Origin: an uncultured Alphaproteobacteria bacterium
GTDB lineage: Bacteria; Pseudomonadota; Alphaproteobacteria; Caulobacterales; Caulobacteraceae
Reading direction: 5' to 3'
Assembly (NCBI GenBank): GCA_903909375.1
Contig: CAIVVM010000052.1
Coordinates: forward strand, 25,710-89,709
DNA length: 64,000 bases
Positions 1 through 9,467 of this stretch are shown one piece after another. A program made the translations under genes and the position numbers. Under the pieces are notes generated by a model. The model was not told the origin of the DNA, made no database searches, and saw only the letters and a list, made by a program, of their open reading frames with translations. The stretch's first letter is position 1. Each line of letters opens with the position of its first letter.

Positions 1-387
1 CTGTCAGGCGGCGAGGCCCAGCGCGTGAAACTCAGCAAGGAACTCTCGCGGCGCGCCACGGGCAAGACGCTCTACATCCTCGACGAACCCACCACAGGCC
101 TGCACTTCGAGGACACACGGAAGCTGCTGGAGGTGCTCCACGAGCTGGCCGATCAGGGCAACACCGTGGTGGTCATCGAGCACAATCTCGACGTCGTGAA
201 GACTGCAGACTGGATCCTGGACTTCGGCCCCGAGGGCGGCGACGGCGGCGGCGAGATCGTGGCGTTCGGCTCACCCGAGGACGTGGCGGCCAATCCGAGA
301 AGCTGGACGGGCAAGTACCTCGCGGAGTTGCTCGAACGGCACCGTGCGCGCGGCCAGGCGCGGAAGAAGCAACTTCTGAGCGCCTAG
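1..387 (+). CDS. uvrA: UvrABC excinuclease subunit A, C-terminal end (5' partial)
   Basis: The reading frame is already open at base 1, so only about the last 128 residues of UvrA are present. UvrA is the damage-recognition ATPase of nucleotide excision repair. Visible motifs are the second ABC signature ([15 protein letters not shown]), the Walker B/D-loop ([12 protein letters not shown]), the switch His (VVIEHN) and the UvrA-specific tail ending in a glycine-rich [10 protein letters not shown] stretch. These are the end of nucleotide-binding domain II. The rest of the gene lies upstream of the window. Confidence 0.97.
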   Translation: MSGGEAQRVKLSKELSRRATGKTLYILDEPTTGLHFEDTRKLLEVLHELADQGNTVVVIEHNLDVVKTADWILDFGPEGGDGGGEIVAFGSPEDVAANPRSWTGKYLAELLERHRARGQARKKQLLSA

Positions 388-450
388 TCTATTGCCGCTG
401 GTCGAGAGGTGATTTGGCTGTCAGCCTAAACGGGAACCTGGGGGACCAAG

Positions 451-2109
451 ATGAAGCCTGCCACCGCCGCCATCCTGGCTTGCCTGATCTATGCAGCCCC
501 GAGTTATGGCGCCGATCCGCTCGTGGCGGTCCCGAAGGACCAAAGGATCGGCTACCAGCAGATCCGCGAAGTCGATCTCCGGGCCGATGTGGGCTTCCTG
601 GCGTCGGACGCGCTCCTGGGTCGGATGTCGCTGGAGACGGGGAATGACGTTTCCATCCAATGGATCGCGGCTGAATTCGCGAAAGCCGGTCTGAAGCCCA
701 TCACGGATGCGCCCGGCGTCGCAGGCTATCTGCAGGCTGTCCCTCTGATCGAGTTCCGGAACAATGTATCGGGCAACAGCCTGATGCTGACGGCCAATGG
801 TGAGACGCGGCGCTTTACCGCCCCGGACCTCGCCGGCGGCTTCCGTGAGGATGTGGACATCAAGGCGACGCTGGCCTTCGCGGGATACGGGATCACAGCG
901 CCGGGCGTGGGATATGACGACTACCGTGGCCTGGATGCGCGCGGCAAGGCGGTGATCGTCTTCGAGCACGAACCCCAGGAGACAGATGCGGCGTCCCGGT
1001 TCAATGGCACCGGAAACACCCGTTACGCCACCAACCGCGTAAAGGCGCTGAACGCCCAGAGCCATGGCGCAGTCGCCATGATTGTCATCGCTGAGCCCAA
1101 CCGCAAGCACCCCTCAAACCTTGAGCGGGTGAACCGCATCGGCGGCAGCATCACCCGTACGCCGTCGCTACCCGGCCAGGTACTCGCGGACGATGAACTG
1201 CGGATTCCGGTTATCACAGTTTCGGATACGGTCGCGGCGGCCTTGCTGAGCGGCGCAGGAACCAGTCCCAAAGCCCTGCAGGCGGAGATCGACCGCGACC
1301 TGTCGCCACAATCCCGCGTCCTGGCCGGGACCAGCGTATCCCTGCATCTGGAGACCCTCAGCCGTCGGCGGGGCGTCTCCTACAATGTGGCCGGGATCCT
1401 GCCCGGATCTGACCCCGACCTCGCACCCGAGACCGTGATCATCAGCGCCCACCACGACCATGACGGATTCGCCAGGGACGGAGCCGAGGTCTGGCACGGC
1501 GCCGACGACAACGCCTCCGGCACGGTCGGCGTCGTAGAACTGGCGCGCGCTTTCATGGCCAACCCGGTTCGCCCTCGCCGCTCCATCCTGTTTGTTGTGT
1601 TCGCCGCCGAGGAGCGCGGCTTGCTGGGCGCCTATCACATGGCGGCCAACCCTGTCCGGCCCCTGGCGACCACACGGGCGATGATCAATTTTGACATGAT
1701 CGGCCGCAACGAGGCGCCCAGCGACCAGACCAATGGGCTGATTGAAATACCGGCCGACACCACAAACCGGTTGAACCTGATCGGCGGACCTTACAGCCCG
1801 GACCTGCGCCGGGTGATTGTCGAAGCGAACAAGGGCATCGGCCTTGATCTCGATGACCGTTTCGACCGGGAAAACGCGCTCAATGTCTTCTTCCGCAGCG
1901 ACCAGTTCCCGTTCGTGCTGCACGATATCCCGGCGCTCTGGTTCCAGACCGGTTTCCACCCGGACTATCACCAAACCACCGACACGGCGGACAAGATCAA
2001 CTACGCCAAGATGACCCGCATCCTGCAGGTGTCCTACCTGGCGACCTGGCGACTTGCGAACGACACGAAACCGCCAGTGTTCGTCAGGGATCCCGGCGCA
2101 GGAAACTAG
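451..2109 (+). CDS. Secreted M28-family zinc aminopeptidase
   Basis: This is a 552-residue predicted periplasmic peptidase. A signal peptide covers about residues 1-20 (hydrophobic core, then SYGA-D). A PA-like insert domain lies at about 140-300, followed by the M28 catalytic domain. Metal and catalytic residues typical of M28 are visible: the H-H-D-H cluster at 334-337, Asp352 in GADDNASG, the Glu pair 387-388 in AAEERGLLG, Asp415 in NFDMIGRN and His507 in PDYHQTTD. The set is complete, so the enzyme should be active. The 3' end meets the convergent downstream gene with a 4-base overlap. The natural substrate cannot be read from sequence. Confidence 0.93.
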   Translation: MKPATAAILACLIYAAPSYGADPLVAVPKDQRIGYQQIREVDLRADVGFLASDALLGRMSLETGNDVSIQWIAAEFAKAGLKPITDAPGVAGYLQAVPLIEFRNNVSGNSLMLTANGETRRFTAPDLAGGFREDVDIKATLAFAGYGITAPGVGYDDYRGLDARGKAVIVFEHEPQETDAASRFNGTGNTRYATNRVKALNAQSHGAVAMIVIAEPNRKHPSNLERVNRIGGSITRTPSLPGQVLADDELRIPVITVSDTVAAALLSGAGTSPKALQAEIDRDLSPQSRVLAGTSVSLHLETLSRRRGVSYNVAGILPGSDPDLAPETVIISAHHDHDGFARDGAEVWHGADDNASGTVGVVELARAFMANPVRPRRSILFVVFAAEERGLLGAYHMAANPVRPLATTRAMINFDMIGRNEAPSDQTNGLIEIPADTTNRLNLIGGPYSPDLRRVIVEANKGIGLDLDDRFDRENALNVFFRSDQFPFVLHDIPALWFQTGFHPDYHQTTDTADKINYAKMTRILQVSYLATWRLANDTKPPVFVRDPGAGN

Positions 2110-4379
2110 GGCGCCGGCGACACCCCTACATTATCCAGCGCGATCGCGCCCCGCCTTGTTCGGTCGAAGTCGAAGCGCACCGTCTTGAGCCGGGCCAGAT
2201 CCAGCTTCGGATTGGCGGCCGCGAACTCCGCCAGCGGCAGTCGATAGCGACGCATCACCACCTCCGCCATCTTGCCATCGTCGATCTCCGGGAAGCGGCG
2301 CGTCTGACCCTTGATCTGGGGATAGAGCACCTGGTCGCGGGAAAGCGGCACACGGGCTTCCACGCCGTTCACGTCCTCCAGCACCATCGTCCAGTCCAGC
2401 GGCCCTGCCTTGGGTGGCTTCGCTTTCGACTTGGGCGGCTTGAACCCGTCCGGCAGGCTCGAAATCCCGGCGTCGGCGGCGCTGAACACCAAGGCCGCGC
2501 CGGGCCCGGCCGCATTGGCCGCCAGACCAAGGTCGACGACATAGCTGGCCGTCGCCTTGTGCACGCGATCATCCCAGGCGAGCTGGGCCACCTGGCTGTC
2601 CAGCGGGCGCACCTTCAGGCTGACGTCGGCCTCCCGCCAAACGGAAAGGTTGCTGCCCGTGATCTTCGCGCCGGGCGAGGTGGCCGATCCCGGATTGCCG
2701 TCCTCCTCGAATGTCGCCGCCCAGACCGTCGCACCGTCGGCATAGTCAGCCGCGAGATAGCCCTTCGGCAGCCATGCCGCGCCCCGGCGGGGATCTGCGA
2801 ACAGCGGCCTGTAGCCCTCGCGCCCCATCAGGGTGGTTTGCAGGAAGGCGGAGAAATAGACCCGGGCGATCTGACGCTGCGCCTCAGGGGCCAGGATCGC
2901 GCGCTTGTCCAGCACCGGCCAGGGCAGCCCGATGTCGTCACGGCCCCAACCGGTGTTGAACTGGCCGTGGTTCGCGTCCTTGACGTAAAGCTGGGCCTTG
3001 AAGGCCGGAACCTCACCTGAGAGCTGGTCGCGAGAAAACTGCGACGAGCCCATGAACGAGGTGACATCCCCATCCAGGCTGCCGTGGATGACGAAGTAGT
3101 TCACGTCCTTCAGAGGCGTCGGACGGTCCCGCGGGCGGTACTGGCCGTCCACCGGCGCAATGGCCAGCACCGCGCCGATATTGAAGCCATAGTTGAAGGC
3201 CTGGGTGGCGTCGTCCGGGTAATGATCCAGCTTGTTGAACGCTGCAGCCACCGCCACCGCCTCGCCGCCGCGCGAGTGACCCATCAGGCCAATCCGATCC
3301 ATGTCGACCTTGCCGTAGAGCGGATGGGCCGGATCGGCGTTCCAGCCCCGCCACTGCACCAGATGCTCCAGCAGCATCCAGCCGCGCGCGTCGTTCTCCT
3401 TTGACGGTCGGCTGTCGATCGGATCGACCATGTCGCTGAGCGAGGAGTTCAGGAAGTTCTCGTCCACCGAGACCAGAATGAAGCCCTGGCTGGCCAGCAA
3501 CTCACCCAGGTACGCATAACCGGCGTCGGAGAAGTCCTCCATCGCGTGATTGCCGTGCACGATCAGCACCAGCGGGAACGGCCCCGGGCCCTCCGGCGCC
3601 CAGACCCGGCCCTGCACCGGGAAGCGTTTCGGATCAAAACCCCAGTAGAGCGTACGGAACCAGCCGACGGGGCCATCCCACTCCTTGTCGAGCTTCGAAC
3701 CATCCACCGTCCGGGAGCGCCATGTCGCCTTGCCGGCATACTCGGGGCGATGACGATCAGCCCCGCCCCCGTAGGTCATGTAGCGCACCTTGTACGGGCC
3801 AGGGCGCCCGGGGTCGGGCAGATCGAGCGTCGCGCCGGACAGCTGGTAATTGGCCAGTGTCGGATTGGGCTCCTTCGGCGTCCGCGCCATACCGACGACC
3901 AGCGTCGCGATGGCGGCCAGACCCAGGCCCAGGAACACCACAGATCCATAGGGCCGCCCCGTCCGTCCGCGCCGCACCAGGGCCGTCCCGGCTCCCGCGA
4001 TCAGACTGACCCCCACGATCAAGAGGGCCGTAGCGATGGCCGCGCCCTTGTTGTCCCAGACGTTGATCAGAATCGTGACGGTCAGCGGCAGGGCCAACGC
4101 CAGGCCCAGTCGATAGCCGGGCCGCAACAGATTCAGCACCAGGAGCGCCAGCAGCGCGCCTAGCCCGGCCAGCACCAGCGCGCCCACCATCGCCGCCAGT
4201 CCGGCCACCTTTCCCAATGCGAAGTCGGGCAGAACATCGTGCAGCAGGAACGACAGGACGATGAAGACCCAGAAGCCGATCAGGCCCCAGGTCGCGCCCG
4301 TCCAGGCTGCGTCCGAGGGCGTACAAACCCGGGCAATCCAGCGCCACGCCGGCTTCAGACGCGCCAGGATACGCTTCAT
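2106..4379 (-). CDS. Membrane-anchored alpha/beta hydrolase
   Basis: Starting at the ATG at 4379, preceded by a G-rich stretch (GGGGGAAAAC), the product has 757 residues. A longer frame to 4505 exists but adds a segment unlike protein. Residues about 30-165 hold four to five hydrophobic helices, so the hydrolase domain is tethered to the inner membrane. The domain shows the oxyanion-loop HG near 275, the nucleophile elbow GHSRGG (Ser about 369), a candidate acid in GSLDGD and a candidate His in NHGQFN. It resembles large PAF-acetylhydrolase/dienelactone-hydrolase-like proteins. Substrate is unknown. Confidence 0.8.
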   Translation of the reverse strand: MKRILARLKPAWRWIARVCTPSDAAWTGATWGLIGFWVFIVLSFLLHDVLPDFALGKVAGLAAMVGALVLAGLGALLALLVLNLLRPGYRLGLALALPLTVTILINVWDNKGAAIATALLIVGVSLIAGAGTALVRRGRTGRPYGSVVFLGLGLAAIATLVVGMARTPKEPNPTLANYQLSGATLDLPDPGRPGPYKVRYMTYGGGADRHRPEYAGKATWRSRTVDGSKLDKEWDGPVGWFRTLYWGFDPKRFPVQGRVWAPEGPGPFPLVLIVHGNHAMEDFSDAGYAYLGELLASQGFILVSVDENFLNSSLSDMVDPIDSRPSKENDARGWMLLEHLVQWRGWNADPAHPLYGKVDMDRIGLMGHSRGGEAVAVAAAFNKLDHYPDDATQAFNYGFNIGAVLAIAPVDGQYRPRDRPTPLKDVNYFVIHGSLDGDVTSFMGSSQFSRDQLSGEVPAFKAQLYVKDANHGQFNTGWGRDDIGLPWPVLDKRAILAPEAQRQIARVYFSAFLQTTLMGREGYRPLFADPRRGAAWLPKGYLAADYADGATVWAATFEEDGNPGSATSPGAKITGSNLSVWREADVSLKVRPLDSQVAQLAWDDRVHKATASYVVDLGLAANAAGPGAALVFSAADAGISSLPDGFKPPKSKAKPPKAGPLDWTMVLEDVNGVEARVPLSRDQVLYPQIKGQTRRFPEIDDGKMAEVVMRRYRLPLAEFAAANPKLDLARLKTVRFDFDRTRRGAIALDNVGVSPAP

Positions 4380-4554
4380 GTTTTCCCCCACTCTCGCACG
4401 GCTGCAGATTTCACTGCCCGTCGCGGCAAGTCGACCTTGTATCTGCAACCCGGCGCTCGGCAACGCCACGCCCAGATCGGCCTGACGCTCCAAGACCCTT
4501 CCCACGCCACGGCGTTCCCAATAGCGTCCGCACCAAACCTGCAGGAGACGACCC

Positions 4555-5166
4555 TTGATCCTCTATGGCGCGCCCAACCCCGCCCCGAACCCCCGCCGTG
4601 TGCGCATCTTCATCGCCGAGAAGGGGCTCGACCTGCCAGAAACGCTCGTCAACATGATGAAGCGCGAACACAAGAGCGACGAGCACCGGGCAAGAAACTC
4701 GCTGGGCCAGATCCCGACCCTGGTGCTCGACGACGGGACGGCGATCTCGGAGACCGTCGCCATCTGTCGGTATCTGGACGAAACCAACCCCGGCGGCGCC
4801 CTGTTCGGCACGACGCCGCTGGAACGCGCCCATGTCGACATGTGGATTCGCCGGGTCGAATTCGTGCTGATGAACCCCGTCGGCATGTTCTGGCGCCATG
4901 CCCACCCGCGCACGGCGGCGCTGTTGACGCAGTTCAAGGACTTCGGCGAGTCGAACCGCGCGAATTACGAAGGCAGCCTGAAGTGGCTGGATCGCGAGTT
5001 GGCCGCAAAGCCGTTCATCGCCGGCGAGACCTATACGATGGCCGACATCTGCGCGCTCTGCACCATCGACTTCGCCGACTGGATCGGCCTGCCGGTCGGT
5101 GACGATTTCCCGAATGTGAAAGCCTGGCACGCCCGGGTCACAGCAAGGCCCAGCGCTCAGGCCTGA
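4555..5166 (+). CDS. Glutathione S-transferase family protein
   Basis: The 203-residue product has an N-terminal thioredoxin-like GST domain (residues 1-80) with cis-Pro in QIPTLVLDDG and the glutathione-binding Glu-Ser pair in AISETVAICRYL, then an all-helical C-terminal domain with a YTMADIC motif. The start is TTG at 4555, supported by GGAG eight bases upstream. The frame begins directly with the first beta strand (MILYGAP), which leaves no room for a later start. It converges on the membrane-protein gene downstream with a 10-base overlap. The family conjugates or reduces electrophiles; the substrate is not predictable. Confidence 0.9.
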   Translation: MILYGAPNPAPNPRRVRIFIAEKGLDLPETLVNMMKREHKSDEHRARNSLGQIPTLVLDDGTAISETVAICRYLDETNPGGALFGTTPLERAHVDMWIRRVEFVLMNPVGMFWRHAHPRTAALLTQFKDFGESNRANYEGSLKWLDRELAAKPFIAGETYTMADICALCTIDFADWIGLPVGDDFPNVKAWHARVTARPSAQA

Positions 5167-6029
5167 TTGGCGGCGGCCTCGTCCGGCACAAGGGCGAGGT
5201 CGCGATAGGCCACGGCGAACGGGGCATAGATCATCACGATCTGAAGTACCTGCAGCAGGAACTGCATCACCAGGGTGACGACGCCCGTAATCGCGGTGAG
5301 AACCGTGATCCGCATGATGTCCTGCATCGCCGCCTGCCCGCCGGACAGTTCGACGATGGCAAGGCTCAACAAGCTGAAGGCGATGTAGACGATCACATAG
5401 AAGACCACCGCCATCAGGATCATTCCCAACAGCGACCAGAAATGGCCATGCGTCTTGGCCCACGCCTTTCGGAACGAGACCTCGCCGGTCACAAACACGG
5501 TCGGCAGCAACAGTGACAACCTGACCCCGATCCAGATCGCGAAAGCCAGTGTTGCAGCGCCAGCGATGAAGCCGCCGATTACGCCACTCTGGGCGGCGCC
5601 TCTCGTGACGACCAGGCCCACAATCGCTGAAAAGGCATAGATCAGGACGCAAACGAGGTTCGCCGCTGTCAGGCGAAATTCGTCCCGCCCGATCCGGAGG
5701 TGGGCGAAGCCGTGCTCGGCCGGCCTCAGCACCAGGCGCATCACGCCCGCAGCCAGGATCGACATCAGCATCGCCGTCATGGCCAGCACCAGCAGGAACG
5801 CGGGCCAGGATTGCGCAAGGACATCGCCGATCGCGGAAGGATCCCCGTCGATAAGCTGACCCTTGCGGGCCAGGCCAATGAATTGCGGCCCCAGCAACGC
5901 CATCATCGTCAGACTGATCAGCAGGATGCCGCCGAAATAGACCGCGCTCCAGGCCAGCACGACACCCGGATGCTGCCGCGTCAGTCGAAAGCCCTCCAGG
6001 GCAGCGTCACTTGGCGAGAACCGGGTCAT
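5157..6029 (-). CDS. Integral membrane protein, function unknown
   Basis: Read from the ATG at 6029 (MTRFSPSDAALEGFRL) this gives 290 residues. An upstream ATG at 6065 is possible, but its 12 extra residues do not look conserved. About six hydrophobic helices are visible, starting near residue 22 (VVLAWSAVYFGGILLISLTM). The layout of an amphipathic N-terminus followed by paired helices is typical of hypothetical membrane proteins common in Caulobacterales. No catalytic motif is seen. It stands alone on its strand between a GST gene and a repeat. Confidence 0.75.
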   Translation of the reverse strand: MTRFSPSDAALEGFRLTRQHPGVVLAWSAVYFGGILLISLTMMALLGPQFIGLARKGQLIDGDPSAIGDVLAQSWPAFLLVLAMTAMLMSILAAGVMRLVLRPAEHGFAHLRIGRDEFRLTAANLVCVLIYAFSAIVGLVVTRGAAQSGVIGGFIAGAATLAFAIWIGVRLSLLLPTVFVTGEVSFRKAWAKTHGHFWSLLGMILMAVVFYVIVYIAFSLLSLAIVELSGGQAAMQDIMRITVLTAITGVVTLVMQFLLQVLQIVMIYAPFAVAYRDLALVPDEAAANQA

Positions 6030-6124
6030 TGGAATTCCAGGCACGAGGACGATTCGGCCAATCACTGTGAAGGCAACCTTGCGGCGCCGCTTGCGCTGGG
6101 TGCAAGGCCCCGCTCGCGATCCCC

Positions 6125-6236
6125 AGAGCTGTCCGTTTCAGATGACATCATCTGAAACGGATAAACAGGCTCGTTTTCATATGTTTAGAGTACGACGGGC
6201 GTCTGAACCGGCGTCCACTTCAAGCTGTCGTACTCC
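6125..6236. repeat. Two-hairpin intergenic repeat, copy 1
   Basis: About 112 bases shared with the element at 30115-30227. The first hairpin pairs TCCGTTTCAGATG with CATCTGAAACGGA perfectly. A linker (ATAAACAGGCTCGTT) follows. The second hairpin pairs GAGTACGAC with GTCGTACTC, and inner CTGAA/TTCAAG segments extend it. Several stem bases differ from copy 2 in a compensatory way. It lies between the membrane-protein gene and trmFO, 25 bases upstream of the trmFO start. Confidence 0.85.
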
Positions 6237-6261
6237 AGCGTTCGTTGCTAGTTAGCCACGC

Positions 6262-7638
6262 ATGTCGATCAAACCCATACACGTCGTTGGCGGCGGGCTC
6301 GCCGGATCCGAAGCCGCCTGGCAAGCCGCGGAGGCCGGTGTTCCGGTTATCCTGCACGAGATGCGCCCGGTGCGCGGCACTGATGCTCACCAGACGGATC
6401 ACCTGGCCGAACTGGTCTGTTCAAATTCGTTCCGCGCTGACGACTGGACCGGCAATGCGGTCGGCCTGCTGCACGCCGAGATGCGCGCCCTTGGCTCGAT
6501 CATCATGTCCTGCGGCGATGCGCACCAGGTGCCCGCCGGCGGCGCACTGGCCGTGGACCGCGACGGCTTTGCGCAAGCCGTGACTGCGCGCCTTGAAGCC
6601 CACCCCCTGATCACCATCGTCCGGGAGGAAGTGGCGGGTCTGCCGCCTGCCGACTGGGACAGCGTGATTCTGGCCACCGGCCCCCTGACCTCTCCGGCGC
6701 TGTCCGCCGCCATCCTGGAACTGACCGGCGAAGGTCAATTGTCCTTCTTCGACGCCATCGCGCCCATCGTGAACCTGGACAGCGTCGACATGGGCGTAGC
6801 CTGGCGCCAGTCGCGTTATGACAAGGAAGGCCCCGGCGGAGACGCTGCCGCCTACATCAACTGTCCGATGGACAAGGACCAGTACGAGGCCTTCATCGAC
6901 GCCCTGCTGGCCGGACCCAAGTCGGAGTTCAAGGATTGGGAGCATGTCCCCTACTTCGACGGCTGCCTGCCCATCGAAGTCATGGCCGAGCGTGGCCGCG
7001 AGACCCTTCGCCACGGCCCCATGAAGCCCGTCGGCCTGACCAACGAACATGACCCGCAGACCAAGGCCTGGGCCGTGGTGCAACTACGCCAGGACAACGC
7101 ACTCGGCACGCTGTGGAACATGGTCGGCTTCCAGACCAAGCTGAAGCACGGCGCCCAGACCGACATCTTTCGGATGATCCCGGGGCTGGAGAAGGCGGTC
7201 TTCGCCCGGTTGGGCGGCCTGCATCGCAACACCTTCATCAACAGCCCGCGCCTGCTGGACGAAACCCTGCGCCTGAAGGTCGACCCGCGCCTGCGCTTCG
7301 CTGGCCAGGTCACCGGCGTGGAAGGCTATGTGGAGAGCGCCGCGGTCGGTCTGCTGGCCGGGCGGTTCGCTGCGGCGGAACGCCTGGGTCAACCGATGAC
7401 GCCGCCGCCGCCGACCACCGCCCTGGGCGGCCTGGTGGGTCACATCACCGGCGGCCATCTGATTGGCGCCAAGGCCAGCTTCCAACCGATGAACATCAAC
7501 TACGGCCTGCTGCCCCCCATGGAACCGCCAAAACGGGATGCCGAGGGCAACCGGCTCGGCGCCAAGGAGAAGACCCGGATCAAGAAGCGCATGATGGGAG
7601 ACAGGGCCCTGGCGGACCTGGCGGCCTGGGCAGGATAG
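6262..7638 (+). CDS. trmFO: Methylenetetrahydrofolate--tRNA-(uracil-5-)-methyltransferase TrmFO
   Basis: This 458-residue folate- and FAD-dependent enzyme makes 5-methyluridine at position 54 of tRNA (T loop). The N-terminal dinucleotide-binding motif [14 protein letters not shown] is followed by the family hallmark HEMRP and the LVCSNSFR block. The C-terminal region carries [13 protein letters not shown] and the [10 protein letters not shown] motif characteristic of TrmFO rather than its relative GidA/MnmG. Length is normal for the family. Start ATG at 6262; no strong Shine-Dalgarno sequence is evident, and the upstream space is the repeat at 6125-6236. Confidence 0.96.
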   Translation: MSIKPIHVVGGGLAGSEAAWQAAEAGVPVILHEMRPVRGTDAHQTDHLAELVCSNSFRADDWTGNAVGLLHAEMRALGSIIMSCGDAHQVPAGGALAVDRDGFAQAVTARLEAHPLITIVREEVAGLPPADWDSVILATGPLTSPALSAAILELTGEGQLSFFDAIAPIVNLDSVDMGVAWRQSRYDKEGPGGDAAAYINCPMDKDQYEAFIDALLAGPKSEFKDWEHVPYFDGCLPIEVMAERGRETLRHGPMKPVGLTNEHDPQTKAWAVVQLRQDNALGTLWNMVGFQTKLKHGAQTDIFRMIPGLEKAVFARLGGLHRNTFINSPRLLDETLRLKVDPRLRFAGQVTGVEGYVESAAVGLLAGRFAAAERLGQPMTPPPPTTALGGLVGHITGGHLIGAKASFQPMNINYGLLPPMEPPKRDAEGNRLGAKEKTRIKKRMMGDRALADLAAWAG

Positions 7639-7680
7639 CCTCAAGACCCATGGCGGACAGCGGCGCCGTGGGCGAATAGC

Positions 7681-8355
7681 TCAGATTCGCCCGAGAGCGA
7701 CCGCGATCGTCAGTCGCATCCGCTTGGCGACTTCAGACTTCGCGGGTCCTGAAGCCAGCACCAGGTGGGCCACCGCCGGAAACGCCGGGGCGCTCAGATG
7801 CCGTACGGCCGTCCGGGCCGTCGCCAGGGTCTGCTCGAACACGGATGTCAGCTCGGGCATGTCGGCCACCTTGCGGCTCAGCGCCCAGGCCGAGCCCGCC
7901 GCCAGCGCCATTTCGGAAGCAGCCGTCGGGTCGAGGATCTCCACCGCCAGCGACGCCGTCTGGCCGCCGCAATCGCGCGCCCAATCGAGTCCCTCCAGGG
8001 GGGTCATCGGCGCCGGATCCAGTTCGCGGTAGCGCGCGTCGATCATCGCTTCCAGCGGACCTCGCGCCAGTCCCCGCCGGGCGATCACGGCCGCCAGCGC
8101 CTGGGCGGTCGGATGGCGGCGCACGGTGCGGCCCTCGAACGCCTCATCCAGCATCTCACGCCACCAGGTCAGGCGGATCTCGCCCAGCAGCGGATTGGAC
8201 GCCACCCGCGGCGCCCGCGCCAGCTCATGGTCATAGGCATAGAGGGCGATCACATCGGCTCTCGCCGCCTCGTCAGCGATGAACCGGCTGGACAGCCAGC
8301 GCTCGGGATCCACGCGCCGGATCAGGTCGTCGAGGTCTTCGGCGGCGGTGTCCAT
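7681..8355 (-). CDS. Squalene/phytoene synthase-family protein, NDUFAF6-like
   Basis: The 224-residue product has the trans-isoprenyl synthase helical fold signature: PLLGEIRLTWWREMLDE, GLARGPLEAMIDARYRELD and a late WARDCGGQTASLA segment. The two aspartate-rich metal-binding motifs needed for prenyl transfer are not visible: the first region reads YAYDHELARAP, and the second has only isolated acids. The protein is also shorter than true squalene or phytoene synthases. It fits the alphaproteobacterial homologues of NDUFAF6, a complex I assembly factor. That role is inference from family similarity. Confidence 0.8.
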   Translation of the reverse strand: MDTAAEDLDDLIRRVDPERWLSSRFIADEAARADVIALYAYDHELARAPRVASNPLLGEIRLTWWREMLDEAFEGRTVRRHPTAQALAAVIARRGLARGPLEAMIDARYRELDPAPMTPLEGLDWARDCGGQTASLAVEILDPTAASEMALAAGSAWALSRKVADMPELTSVFEQTLATARTAVRHLSAPAFPAVAHLVLASGPAKSEVAKRMRLTIAVALGRI

Positions 8356-8366
8356 GGGTCCTCAAC

Positions 8367-8394
8367 GAAAAAGGCCCGCCATCATGACGGGCCT
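8367..8394 (-). terminator. Rho-independent terminator after the PuuD-like gene
   Basis: On the minus strand GGCCCGTCAT pairs with ATGGCGGGCC around a one-base loop, and the stem runs straight into TTTTT. It lies just past the stop of the minus-strand gene at 8417-9022 and upstream of the next start (8355), so it ends that transcript. Confidence 0.85.
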
Positions 8395-8416
8395 CCTCGC
8401 AAATATCCGATGAATC

Positions 8417-9022
8417 CTAACCGAACATCGTCTGGTTCATGGTCATGGTCACCAGCATCGGCACCGACAGCAGCGTGTTGGTGCGCGAGAACAGCATCGC
8501 CTTGCGACCGGCCGCAGCCTTGGCGTCGGCGTCGCCCTCGACGATACCCAGCGCGATCTTCTGCGCCGGCCAGATGAACACCCAGACGTTGAAGAACATG
8601 ATCGTCGCCAGCCACATGCCCACGCCGATGAAGGTGTGCTGCGGGACGACAAACCCGTCCATGGCGCCCAGCGTCATGGCCTGCACGAAGTAGCCGCGGC
8701 TGATCGCCAGGATCACACCCATCACCCAGGTCGCCAGCGCCGCATAGCGGAACCAGAACAGGGCCTCAGGGGCGATGTACTTGGTCACGCCCGGCTTCAG
8801 CTCGGCCGGGATCTCCGGCATTTTCCGGATCTGCACGAAGTTGAAATAGTACAGCAGCCCGATCCATAGGATGCCGAAGAAGGTGTGCAGCCAGCGGAAC
8901 GCCGCCGTCCAGAAGGTGGCGTCCAGGCCGCCGTTGTGCGCCGCGTAGCCGCCGACGAGGATCAGTGACAGCAGGAAGCTGACGATCATCGTGTTACGGA
9001 AATTGGCGAGTAGTCCTGCCAT
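8417..9022 (-). CDS. Urate hydroxylase PuuD-type membrane domain protein (stand-alone)
   Basis: The 201-residue product has about five to six transmembrane helices. RWLHTFFGILWIGLLYYFNF and the HTFIGVGMWLATIMFFNVW segment match the membrane domain of PuuD-type urate hydroxylases (the urate oxidase N-terminal/DUF989 family), with conserved His residues that could be haem ligands. Full PuuD proteins carry a C-terminal cytochrome c domain; this one ends after the membrane part with no CxxCH. No purine-catabolic gene is nearby, so urate oxidation is uncertain. The gene is bounded by a terminator. Confidence 0.8.
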   Translation of the reverse strand: MAGLLANFRNTMIVSFLLSLILVGGYAAHNGGLDATFWTAAFRWLHTFFGILWIGLLYYFNFVQIRKMPEIPAELKPGVTKYIAPEALFWFRYAALATWVMGVILAISRGYFVQAMTLGAMDGFVVPQHTFIGVGMWLATIMFFNVWVFIWPAQKIALGIVEGDADAKAAAGRKAMLFSRTNTLLSVPMLVTMTMNQTMFG

Positions 9023-9103
9023 GTGAGTGCCCTTTTCGAGTCCCTGCCCTAAAAGCAGCTATAGGCGGTTTCGAAGCCGGGCGGAAGCGACCCGCCAAAG
9101 GGA

Positions 9104-9463
9104 TCAGACAGCAATCAGCGCCGCAGCAATCCGACGACCTTCAGAGGTCAACAGATTATAGATCCGGGCGGCTGTCGGGGTATCCATGAACTCCAGCCCG
9201 ATGCCCGCCAGTCGCAGGCCGTCACGCACTTCACGGGATGGCAGCGCATTGCGCACGCCTGTGCCCAGCAGCACGAACTCCACCTCACCCGCGCCCGCAG
9301 ACAGCACGGGCGCCAGTGCTTCCAGCGTCACGCCGGACATGTCGCTGACGGTCCAGGCCGTTGCTTCGTCCCGCAGGATCAGGACCGAGCCGTCGTGTCG
9401 CGTCCCCGCCAAGCGGAACCCGCCGTCGCCATAGGCGTCGATACTGGGCGCGTCGCGGGCCAC
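9104..9463 (-). CDS. Mth938-like domain protein
   Basis: The 119-residue protein belongs to the Mth938/NDUFAF3-like family, with the characteristic core VEFVLLGTGVRNALPSRE and the tail MDTPTAARIYNLLTSEGRR. The start is GTG at 9463, four bases after the secF stop at 9468, which suggests co-translation with the sec operon. Bacterial members are often linked to secDF. The eukaryotic relative NDUFAF3 assists respiratory complex I assembly; the bacterial function is unproven. Confidence 0.88.
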   Translation of the reverse strand: MARDAPSIDAYGDGGFRLAGTRHDGSVLILRDEATAWTVSDMSGVTLEALAPVLSAGAGEVEFVLLGTGVRNALPSREVRDGLRLAGIGLEFMDTPTAARIYNLLTSEGRRIAAALIAV

Positions 9464-9467
9464 GAAC

